64,000 bases of DNA from Terebella lapidaria (lineage: Eukaryota; Annelida; Polychaeta; Terebellida; Terebellidae). The position numbers and the translations under genes are program-made. Shown here in pieces: positions 36,301-48,300 of the stretch. The notes under the pieces were generated by a model that worked only from the letters and a program-made list of their open reading frames with translations, had not been told where the DNA came from and made no database searches. The stretch is taken from positions 57,765,977-57,829,976 of the forward strand of contig OX424555.1 in assembly GCA_949152475.1 (NCBI GenBank), written 5' to 3'. Every line of letters begins with the position of its first letter. Within the stretch, counting starts at the first letter, position 1.

Positions 36301-39300
36301 ATTGATTTGTTGACAGTCAAATATTGTTTGAACAAGAAAACTTGTTACTTAGCTTTCTGCATTCTGGGAATAACATGTAGAATATTTCAGTGATTGTCAC
36401 ATTTCCATCTCCCAGTGCCGTTGATGATTTCAACAATGGTGTCGTCCTCACGAGCCGCTACCTGATGGCCAATGAGATGTTCGAGGTGTGCCTAGACAAA
36501 TTGGTCGACAAGTGGGCGGGCTCGATTGAGATTGGCGTGACGACGCACAGTCCCGCAGACCTTGACTTTCCGTCAACGATGACAAACATCCGCTCTGGCA
36601 CCTGGATGATGACTGGGAATGGTGTCATGCACAACGGCACGAACATCATCGACGAGTACGGACAGAATCTGGACAGACTCAAGGTTGGCTTTGTGTGTGA
36701 TCTGTAGCATTAAAGGAAGTTTAGTTATAGAATTACCGGGTAAGCAAATAATAGAAGATGTAGTTTTCACTCAATTTAGAGGAAGATATTATGTCCATCG
36801 ACGTTTCAGCTATGGTGTTCTATTTTCCCCCTGACAAGGTGTTGGACCGGGTGGGAGTGAGGCGCAAGGGTGACGGAACTCTGCATTTCTACGTCAATGG
36901 TGTAAACCAAGGCGCGGCTGCCAGTAATGTCCCTGCCAATGTCTACGGAGTGATTGATCTGTACGGACAAGCTGCCCAGGCCACAATAATAGACCAGTCA
37001 GGTGCGTATATAACTTAGGTGGCTGGAATTGCACTATGTATATTGTATATTTAAGTTCACTGTATTGTGTGAGTCATCAATTATTTCTTCTGTTCACTTG
37101 AAATCTTGCATATTCTTCTGTGTTTTGAACTGTCAGCCATTTATTGAGTTTAGATGATTAGAAATGAACTATACTCATGTATTTACATCACTTTCACTTG
37201 TGCAGAGCTGCCAATGATTGAAGCGAGCATGAGTTCACTCTCCGGCGATGAGCTTCGATTCCACCATCTCCACGGTCGTAATGCAATCATCACCAACAAC
37301 GGCAAGTCGGCCTGTCGACCTCGGGCGCGGGAAGAGTTCAACGACGCCATCGTCTTCAGCAATAGGTCGCTCAAAGACAATGAATTGTTTGAGGTCTCCA
37401 TCGACAAAATGGTTGATCGGTGGTCCGGCTCAATCGAAGCAGGTTCGTCCATCTATCTTACAGCTTTTGTTTCTGACAATATATGAGTTTTGCAAGCAAG
37501 TTTTCAGTGTGTATTGCTAGACATCCATGTCGATGCCTTCACTGCAGGTGTGACGTTGATAGTGCCAGAAGAACTTGAGTTCCCAAATACGATGACCGAC
37601 ATAGACTATGAAACTTGGATGTTGAGGTTTGTTTTAATAAATTTTAGGTAGTTTAGTTGAAATTTTTCTTTGTATTTTTAATGCCGATGTCTTCATTGTA
37701 GCAAACTTGTCGTTTGGAACAATTACCAAACTTTTTCCCAACAGTGGTTCAGCGATAATGCAAGACGGCTCAACCATAAGAAACGGTTACCTACTAGACT
37801 TAGACACACTTTCAGCAAATTCTCGGATAGGAATGATGCGATGTTCTGATGGAACACTTCACTTCTATGAGGATGGCATAGATATGGGTGTGGCCTGCAC
37901 TGACATACCAAAAGGTTGGTGTTATTCGTCATAACACTTCATGATTCACAACTGGAAATGATGAATATTCAGTGCATTATGCTGAAGATTACGTTTACTT
38001 TCTATTTGATCAGGGACAGAATAAACCAGATTTGATTGAAAGCCAAAACAAATCAGTTCATGTGCATTTCATACTGGTACCAACTTTGCAGCACAGTATT
38101 CTCTAACTTGCTCATTGCCAGGAGTTTACGCTGTGATAGACTTGTATGGACAATGTGCACAGGTGACAATCACCTCGGGCTCCGGAGTGCGACCTGTAGA
38201 CAACCACATAGTCACCACCACAGAGCTGGAACCATCCATCAGTTCTCCACTCACAGCAGGTGAAAACTTACCTCACTGACATAACATTTAATAGACATTT
38301 ATTGTAAAGATAGTCATTTATTACATTCAACTATGAAAGGAGTATGGATAGCAATATTGGGTGGCACCTACCATACTACAAATTCATGTTTATATGTGAC
38401 TGTTTCAAGATACATATTTTCTCCCCACTCCTGTGCAGAAATGACCCACCGATTCAGTCAGTGCTGCGGCAAGAACATAGCATTCAAGAACAACTGCAGC
38501 ACGGCGTGCCGAGTACGTGGCTTCGACCACGGGCTTGTCTTCAGTGCCGACCCTCTACGAGCCGAAGAACTCTTTGAAGTAAAATCAGATCTGTTCCTTT
38601 GATATCAATATCTTCCATTCCTCTATTTACCTCAGATTCAGTAGTGTAACTTTTGTTTCACATTCGTTTATGATCTGGATATCTAATCCACCCATTTTAA
38701 CATGAATTGCGAATAATTTGCGAAAATCATATCTGTTACAGATTCGTGTTGAGCAGATTTCTACTCAGTGGTCTGGGTCACTCCAGATCGGCCTGACAAG
38801 TATGGCCATATCAGACTCAACCCTGCCCAGTGCCATCCCAAAAATTGCCACGGACTTAAAGTCTAAAACGACATGGATTGTCACGGGTTCGGCTGTCCAC
38901 AAAAACGGGGTACCAGTCAAGGAGAACTATGCCACATGTCTTGAGCGGTTGGAGGTGGGTTCAGCTGATAGTTCAAAAGGGTTTTAGTATCCAGGAAATT
39001 TGAAGTTTATGCCGGGAAGAATTTCAAAGGGAAGAGCTAAGTTCATGTACATGTACACTGCAAAAAGACTGATAATAAGATTGATAAAATATCATCTGTA
39101 GAGAGATAGCACAGGTTCGATCTATAAATGCACTGGTATATGGGAACATTTTTATAGCCAGGTCAGTATTTACTAGTAGGTATTCTTCCTAATTTCATCA
39201 ATATTTCCAAATATTTTTCTTCAGATTTCCATCACGTTTGATGTCGAATAACTGATGGGCGACACAACAATATTTTCTTTTTGATATACCGTGCAGGGTT

Positions 39301-42300
39301 TTCTCCTCTGTTCTAGCGATCATGAAACAGTTTTCCACTTGATAAATACAGGAATTTATGAGATATGTGCTACACACGCATATATAATCATCGGTTGTTT
39401 AAATTTTGTGTGCATCTTAAAATTCCTTGCTGCCCGATACTTTTTTGAAATATGGCAGACGCTAAACTCTTAAACATAACATGGCCTTAGTTTACCGATG
39501 GAGAAAAATACCAATGTATAACGCAAATCTAACTTTCACATTCTTGAACTTTGATAATCATTTTTGTTTGTAACTGCTCATGAGACACATGTAGCTAAAA
39601 GTTTAACTTAAAGTACTAGGAACATGAAAATATGAATTGAAATCAGATGAGAGATCTAGTTTTGCTGACTAAAATGTTGTTGTTATGCTAAGCGATACTT
39701 ACCTCTGACTCTGGGGTCGTGTAATTGGCGAGCCCTCATTCGCCAACCACACATGAAATATGGGTGAAAAAGCTAAACGAAAGTTAGCCGGTCCGTTTAG
39801 ACCCTGCGTTAGTAATGGTAGTTACCTGAGCAGTTCACCCTCCGTGTGGTAGCATAATCGTGCCGGTCCACTGCCTCCCAGTTCACTTTTGTTTTTGGCG
39901 AGCTCCTGTCAACAACAACTTTGCGTCGCTCGCGATTGCCCCTTTGAAGTTTGGATTTTGGAACTTAGCTGTTTCTACGATGGAATCGTCTTCTGTCAGG
40001 AGATGTACCAAGTGTGGACACTTCTTGGTTCCTCTCGATCTCGATCCTCACGATCGCTGTCCGTCTTGCAGACCGTTTGTTTGCTGTGCGTCTCAGCGCT
40101 GTCAGATCTGCGAATCTTGGCCCGATGACAGATTCGACAGGATAGATCAGCGTAGGATCGACAGGGAGAAGAAGAGGTCGCGTTCTGCTGATCGACGATC
40201 TCTGGATTCCTCTTCCTCCTCTCGTCTTGATTCCCTCGAACAGACGGTTGGGAATTTGCAGACTTCCATTGCGTCCATGTCGGCGATGTTGTCGTCCCTG
40301 GTTGGGAAAGGAGTTGCGACACCGGCCACCCCCACGGTGGATGAAGTTCCGACGCCGCTTCTCTCTGGTGACCCGTTCGTCGGCGGCAACCCCCCGAGCC
40401 ACAGTCCAGCTGACCAGCCTTCGTGTTCCTGGGGTTTGCCTTCGTTGGACCCGATCTTCTCGGAGCCAGTTGACTCGGCCACGGTGGATTCCCGTTCCCA
40501 GGCTGCCGAGACCGGCGAGTCGGTCTCGGAGGAACAGTCAGGTGAAGGCAGGGGCCCCGTCGGTCGTGCCAAGTGTGGCCCCCCCGACTACTCCACCGTC
40601 CAGCTCTCCGACGGCCCTGTTGATGTGCTTGTGGTGGACAAGTCTCTCGCTGGTAGCCCGGGCCGTGTTCAGCACCGTGACGCCTCTTCAGCCCAGGGTA
40701 CCTCTTCTCCAGCCGCAGCGGTGCCGCGCGGGTGCTTACCCGACCGTGACCGTGATCAGCAGCCACCGGTGGCCAGCCCGGGGGTTTCTCAGCCCAGTGT
40801 TCTGCCCCGCGATCTTCCACCGTCCGTCAGTCGACGCGCGGACAGCCGGTCGTCTTCCTCCAGTGGAGATTCGCACCGCGGGTCAACAGCCACGGCGGGT
40901 AGTGTTCTTCCAGCGATGGGCCGCCCGTCCTCGCCTGACCGCCGCCACCGTCCAGCTCGGCCTGTGGATCAACACCGTTCCGGCGATTGGGATCGTCCGT
41001 CCTCCAGCCGCGCGGATCGGTTCCGTGATTGGGTTTATGATCATCGTCGTGAATATGACTTTGACCGTGCTTACCATGAAGAGTTGGATCGTTACTACCG
41101 TTCCGGCCGTTCTCGTGACGATAGGGACTACTACTACCGTCGGGAGCGTGCGGACCGCAGGGACTACTCCTCCAGGGATTCTCACGGTAGCCGTGGAGAG
41201 AAAAGTTCACGCTCGGACTACGACCGTGTGAGGGAGCCCAAGCGTCCCGCTTCAGACCACGCCCCTAGGTCTGAAGGTGAGCAACACGCGGCCGAGTCGT
41301 CCTCTGTTGCTGTTTTGGAGCCTCCAGTCTCGTTGCCTCCCCCCCCGGCAGACCAGATCTCGGATGAACCTCCAGTCAAGAAGCCGCGGGTGGCTAGCCC
41401 GGCTAGGTCTGCCGACTCCTCAGCTACGGCCGGTACCTCCAAGCCTTCCTCCTCCAAGTCTGACGACGACACCTTTGCCCAGGTCCGCGTTTGGGTTCAG
41501 GAGGCCTTCCCTGACGAGATTGAGCTACCTGTAGCCAAGGGGACTTCTTATACGTCGGTGGGTGAGCGTGTGCTCCACGCCCGTCAGCAGCCGGAGCCGG
41601 ACGTGCGCTTCCCGTGGTCCGAGGGTATCTTGTCAGTACGGACTCTAGTGGAAGAGAAGATCGTCCCAGTCAATGGACAGCCCCTACGAGCTGGCAAGTT
41701 CGCCTCGTGCTTCCAAGGACAATTAAAGCACTACCAGTCTACGGATTGCGGTAGCACTCTGGAGGCAGCGGCGGTGAATGACGACCTGTCAGTCATCGCC
41801 CCTGGGCTCAAGTCCTCGAGTGTTACCGCTACACTTTCGGACTCAGATCTCAAGACCTGGGAGTCTTACCCGCGTCGGGTACAACTGGTTGCCAACACCC
41901 TCGACTGGCTCTCGGGCCTCCTCAGCGTGCAGGTCGACCGTCTGGCCCCCGGTTCGGTTCCAGCGGACGCCGATTTGGACACGGATGCCACTGTTCAAGT
42001 ACCGGTGTCAGAGTTGCTGCGCATCAAGAGGACTCTTTCCTCCGTTAACAAGTGTGTGGGACAGATTACGAAGGAGTCGCACGTGGAGTGGGCCAACGTT
42101 GTTCTCAGGCGACGGGACGCCTTTCTCAAGAGATCTACCTCCAAGCTGTCGGACGCCTTCAAGTCCAAGTTACGCACATCCTCGGTCTTTGGTCCTCGCC
42201 TCTTTGACCCGGATGTCCTGGCCAAGGCAGGCCAGGCGGTTGCCCAGGAAGCGGACCTTCTCAGCAAATTTAACTTAGTTAAATTGGTGGAACGCCAGGA

Positions 42301-45300
42301 GAAGAAGCCTGCGGCATCCTCTTCCTCGTCGTTCAAGATCCCGAAGGTCAAGGCCACGGAGTCGAAACAGCAGTCTCAGTCGTCTCAGTTTTCTAAAGGC
42401 TCCAAGTTTGACAAGAACAAGAAGTCGACTAACTCTTCACGTGGAGGTCGCGGCGGCAGTGGATCCTCGTCTTCTGCCAAGCCTCAGCCCCGCTCCTGAT
42501 GTGTCCCAGACGCTCCCACGGAACCACGATTCGGATGTATCCCCCGTGGGAGCTCGTCTTCAGGCCTTTTGGCCAGTCTGGGATACGGAATTCGAGGACT
42601 GTCTAGTAACTACCATACTGCGTCACGGGTACCGGATTCCCTTCAGTCAGGCGCCTCCTCTCTCCCCTCTACCGATAGCGTTCGCATCCTACGCCCCGGG
42701 GTCGGAGAAGTTTGCGGTCCTGGACGCCCTCGTGTCCGAGATGCTCCTCAAGGAAGCCACGGAGAAGGTGACCCAGAACTCTCCCGGCTTCTACAGTCGT
42801 CTGTTTGTCGTCCCCAAGCTCACGGGCGGCTGGCGACCGATAATCGACCTCAGTCCCCTGAACAAGTTTGTCTCCAAGGAGAAGTTTTCCATGGAGTGCC
42901 CACGGACGGTTCTACTGTCTCTGCGCAGCGGGGACTGGATGACCTCCATAGATCTGAAAGATGCCTACTTTCACATCCCGATTCATCCCTCATCACGGCC
43001 CTACCTTCGTTTCCAGTGGGGCAACGTGATCTACCAGTTCCGTGCTCTGTGTTTCGGCCTCTCCACCGCCCCGTTCCTGTTCACCAGGGTGTTTCAGCCG
43101 GTATCGGCGTGGGCGCACCGCAGGGGGATTCGTCTCACGAGGTATCTGGACGATTGGCTGATTACGGCCACGGACCAGCAGACGGTGGCCGCACACACGG
43201 ACCAGATCGTTCGGCTTTGTCAGCGAGTCGGTCTCATCATAAATTTCAAGAAGTCAGACTTGGCTCCTTCCCAGCGTGTCACCTACCTCGGGATGGACAT
43301 CGACACGCAGTCCTTCCTGACACGTCCGACGGCAGATCGTATTCAACGTTTGAACGGCGTTCTACGGTCTTTCTCCATCGGGGTTCCCGTCGCGGCGGTG
43401 GTGTTCCTGAGGCTCCTAGGTCACATGGTGTCGCTAGAGAAGATCGTCCCTGGTGCACGGTTGCGCATGCGGGCGATCCAGTTCCACTTGAAGGACCACT
43501 GGTCTTCCGAGCAGGACTTGTCAACTCTGGTTCCGGTGGTTTCCGCTCTCCAGCCAGATCTCCTCTGGTGGTCCGATCCAGTCAACCTGCTACGGGGTCA
43601 TCCGATTCACGAGTTGGAGCCCGACTTTCTCCTGTTCTCCGACGCGTCTCGCCTCGGTTGGGGTGCTCACCTCGGCGAAAGTCAAGTCTCTGGTCTCTGG
43701 TCGGCAGCCGATCTCCGGCATCACATCAATTGGCTGGAGCTCAGGGCTGTCTGGTTGGGCCTGCGCCATTTTCATCAGACGGTTGCCGGGTCCACGGTAC
43801 TGGCCATGACCGACAACACGACGGTCGTCGGCTATATCAAGAATCAGGGGGGGACACGATCAAGGGAGCTAAGCGCCTTGACTCGAAGAATCTTGGAGTG
43901 GGCGGAATCCCAGGATGTCAGTCTTCTGGCCCGACACATCCCGGGCTCCATGAACACCATCGCCGACGCCCTTTCGAGGAAGGGTCCGGTTTCCACGAAC
44001 TGGTCTCTGAACCCCCAGGTTTGCAGTCACCTGTGGCGTCTTTGGGGTCAGCCTCACTTGGACCTGTTCGCCACGTTCCAGAACAATCGTCTACCTCTCT
44101 ATGTGTCCCCGTTCCCGGACCCTCATGCCTGGGCAGTCGACGCCCTCGCTCAGGACTGGTCCATCCTATGGGCGTACGCTTTTCCTCCGTTCTCACTGAT
44201 TCCCGTGGTTCTACAGAGGATTCGGTTAAGCTCGGCCCAGATCATCTTGGTGGCTCCCTGCTGGCCAGCCAAGCCTTGGTTTCCGGAACTCCTGGAGCTT
44301 CTGACGGATCTTCCACGGTTGTTACCACCGATCCCCAGCCTGCTTCGTCAGGGACGTCAGTTTCACGAGCATCTGGGCGTTCTCCATCTTCACGCGTGGA
44401 GATTATCAGGCGTTCATTCAGAAAGGCTGGCTTTTCGAAGAACGCTGCCAAGCGGATGTCCAGAACAGTTCGGTCATCCTCAGAGCGATTATATCAAGCC
44501 AAGTGGAGAGTCTTCTCTTCTTGGTGTGGTCGACGGCAAGTTGATCCACGCCGTCCCCCTCTCCCTACGGTAGCGGACTTCTTTGTCTGGTTGAGAGACA
44601 AGCGCAAGAGGGCGCTTACTACTGTCAAGGGATACCGTGCGGCATTGTCTAATGTGCTAGCTTCTCACGGTTTGGACATTTCTACATCACGGGAGATTTC
44701 GGCCCTGTTCAAGTCCTTCGCCCAGGATTTGCCTCCGGTCTCCCGCGCACCAAAATGGGACTTGTCATTGGTCCTTTGTAGCCTCAATGAATCTCCATAT
44801 GAGCCTCTCGAGGAAGCGGAGCTTCGTTTTCTCACGCACAAGACTGTGTTCCTGTTGGCCCTTGCTTCCGCGAAGCGGGTCAGTGAGCTTCAGGGACTGT
44901 CTGCGGAGGTCTTACACCCGGAAGATTGGTCTTCTGTTACCCTCCAGTACCATCTGGGGTTTCTTGCCAAGACCGAAACTCCTTCTGCCCTGGCGGCTGG
45001 GATGCGAACGTTCTCTGTCCCTGCCTTATCTCAGTTGGCGACTGACTGTGGGGATCTGTCCCTGTGTCCGGTGCGTGCGTTACGGTTGTATCTGAAGAGG
45101 ACTAAGCCTTCACGACCAAGGGAATCTCACCTCTTTCTCCCGTTTTCGGCATCGAGAGGACAGGTCTCCAAGAACACGATCTCGCTTTGGATCAAGGCTG
45201 TTGTTACACGTGCTTACAGTAAGGATCGTCGGGACCTACATCAGCTCTACGGTCGTACGGCTCACGAGGTTCGCGCCATCTCCACTTCCTGGTCGTTTGC

Positions 45301-48300
45301 ACACAACATGTCACTTCAGGATCTCATGAAGGCAGCCACTTGGAGATCTCACTCTACGTTTTCTTCATTTTACCTGCGCGATGTATCGCTCCTCGCGGAT
45401 GACCTCTATCATCTGGGACCCATCGTCGCAGCACAAGTCATCGTGCAACCCACTGCTTCTTCTGCCAAGAGTCCGGGGGGGGAGCGCCGTCTCAACACCT
45501 AGCTACGGCTCATCGCCTCACAAGGGACTCGACGACAGGTATGTAATCTCAGATTCTTCTGGATTACAAAGTATCTCTCAGTATACTATTAACTTCCGAG
45601 CTACTCTGTGGTTAATTAGTATTATAATTACTATAGGAAAGGAGCGGGTTCCTTATCCTTTATACAGTAATTATAGTCACTGGTATTATGCATAGTTCTC
45701 ATCCTTCTACTTTCAGGGGATGATCTTGTGCAAGGCGTACTTTCTCTCTGAGGGGCCCACCACCGGCAGGCCATTCCCCAGAGTCAGAGGTAAGTATCGC
45801 TTAGCATAACAAATCAAAAGTTCTAAAATAACTTTTATTTTTATACTATGCATACTTACCTCTGACGTTGGATGGTCCCACCCTCCTCCCCGCTGATTAT
45901 CTTCTTGTCTTTTCAGAAGATAACCTTCAGTGATCAAGTGTTGCAACTCAACAAAAGTGAACTGGGAGGCAGTGGACCGGCACGATTATGCTACCACACG
46001 GAGGGTGAACTGCTCAGGTAACTACCATTACTAACGCAGGGTCTAAACGGACCGGCTAACTTTCGTTTAGCTTTTTCACCCATATTTCATGTGTGGTTGG
46101 CGAATGAGGGCTCGCCAATTACACGACCCCAGAGTCAGAGGTAAGTATGCATAGTATAAAAATAAAAGTTATTTTAGAACTTTTGATTTTACCGCATCCC
46201 AATATCTCTATTGGTTAGAAAGTTATGGCGATTTGAATGTCACATTTTGGCAGGATTCAACATATGCTGGATTGAACACTTCTGGATTTTTGGAGAAGCT
46301 AATTACTATGCAAATGAGGTATTCGTGACGTAGAAGGGGGAATATTTTTAATTAGGCAAGTTTGGGTCTTAATATATTGTTCTGATCAGAATTATTGCAA
46401 TCCTAAACTTTACACATTGATAGGAATGGTCAATAATCAGTGTTGTTCAAAATTTTGTTGTTGCCATGGTGACTATTAACCTGCTGGAGTCTCTAGCAAC
46501 CACTGGTTGCTATGGGCCCTAACTACCAGAAACAGGGGTTTTGACAGATTTTGGTTATTGTATATTAATAAGGCATGTAGAGTCAATCCATTTTCACCTT
46601 TGGTTTTGTTTGTTTATCGATAGGACTGTGGATTTGGGCCATAGCAACCTGGTTGCTAGGGGCTTTATATCAATACTGGTGACCTTGGCAACTATCTGGA
46701 TGTGAAATTCATTGACTATCAATCATGGAGAGCATGTGGAATAAACTTTATTGAATAATTGCAATTTCTAAAGACTTTAATTACGCAGTAAAACCAGCTA
46801 ATTAAAAAATGTTCCCCCTGTGACGTCATGCATACAAATTTGCATATTAATGAGCTATATGATTTCCCAAATTGTATAGTGGGCAATTTGAACTTTGAAG
46901 CACTGTAACTTTTGAAGGAATTGAGATATTCACATGATGTAAAAGGCGTTCTGATCAGCTCACATGGTGCTTTAATCTGAGCTTACATCATATTTTCATG
47001 TTCCTAGTACTTTAAGCCCAGATTACCAACACCAGGCTCAGTATTAGGCCCGTTAATTCAATCTTCTTATGTCATGTACATTATAGGAATTTCACTATCA
47101 AGCTTACAACTGAGAAGGAAATGCACCTGGAGGATTTAGACATCTGGTATCCATCAGAGGAATTACCCAGCAGGCTGACAGGAGCAGATGCCATGGACTG
47201 CCTTCACAAGCTTAGCAAACATATAGAAAGAAACCAGGGAGGGGGGGGGAGGGGGGGGAGGGGGAGTACCCAGTCCCTGCTGTGTGGGAGGAGATTATTC
47301 TGATCACATGTGGTACAGCGACTACAGTCACAGTTAGCACCAAAGAGATAAAGAAAGAAGGGGTGGGTGATCTTAATCAAGGGGTTCTATATTTTCACAA
47401 GCTTGCCACTTTGTGATTTATAATCAGGCAGAAATGTCCAGGCTTGATCTTAATCCTGGCCATGTGTATGTGGTTAGGATTATTCCCAAAGTTTACTAGT
47501 GGCTCATGGCAGCCATATGTTGGCATCACTGACACTGTGTTCCTGGACATTTATGCTTGAAATGCAATCTCTAGAATATTGCCTCTATAGCATCGAAACA
47601 ATTTAGAAAAATTCCTTATTTATAATTCATAAATATCACAAGTTTTTTTATGATCAACTCTACATTCTAATGTTTTGTTTTACACTTGTCATAATGTATT
47701 CACAGAAGCCTTGTCATAATGCCTCTGATTGCCTCATAATCTGTGTCTAACGCATGTAAATTCATTGTCTGACAGTTATTTACACATCACTATTACCTCA
47801 CTTTCAACTATCAAGTGTCCAACTTCCTGGTTTATTTACTACTAGTATTTCAGAATCACTCAAGGATTCACTGAACTGAACAGCTATATATGGAGTTTAA
47901 AGTAAACAACTCTCTCATGGCTGCCAGTATTGACACTTGTATATTGTACCATTCATCTTCATTCGCCTGAATTGAACCAGTCGTGGTGTAATACACTGGC
48001 AGTGTATAACATATACTGAGACTAACACTGCTCCTGTTTTGTGACTATATGGTCTTCGTTAGATGGAGATTTCACCTTCTCTGAGAAAACTCTTTTAACA
48101 GAAGTCTCACGTCCTGTTAGAATACATTCCTAATAAATTTATTTCGCAGGAGTCTTGAAAGCATCCCTAGACAGCATATTTCTTTACTTCCATGTGTTTT
48201 GCTTAATACATGTCCATCAGCTTGAAATGAATCACTTCGTTTATCAGCACATGAAATTGCCGTTTCAATTTCACTTGTATAATAGTAAATACTGACAACT

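Larger units (their letters stand above)
39680..46188 (+). mobile_element. DIRS-family tyrosine-recombinase retroelement, looks whole and young
   Basis: Inverted terminal repeats of 199 bp (39695-39893 and 45950-46148) are identical to each other. An internal complementary region (45777-45866) carries the reverse complement of both outer ends joined back to back, as DIRS elements do. Inside are a gag-like frame, a reverse transcriptase/RNase H/methyltransferase-like frame and a tyrosine recombinase frame that overlaps it; overlapping frames are known for this family. It inserted into the older TTAA-flanked element within NEURL4 intron 15, in the same orientation as NEURL4. Identical ends and open frames point to recent insertion. 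Confidence 0.93.
39612..47011. mobile_element. TTAA-flanked inverted-end element, interrupted by the DIRS element
   Basis: The left end is TTAA-AGTACTAGGAACATGAAA (TTAA at 39608-39611). The right end is the inverted copy, ending in CCTAGTACT-TTAA (47012-47015). Without the nested DIRS element it would be roughly 0.9 kb. No transposase is present. Its TTAA flanks and AG-starting ends recall the element at 8076, but the end sequences differ. Confidence 0.65.

Noticed and set aside
40227-41231. A 334-residue plus-strand open frame and several minus-strand frames at 40-41.2 kb
   Set aside because: They are shadows of the GC-rich, low-complexity coding region of the DIRS gag-like frame and have no domain of their own.
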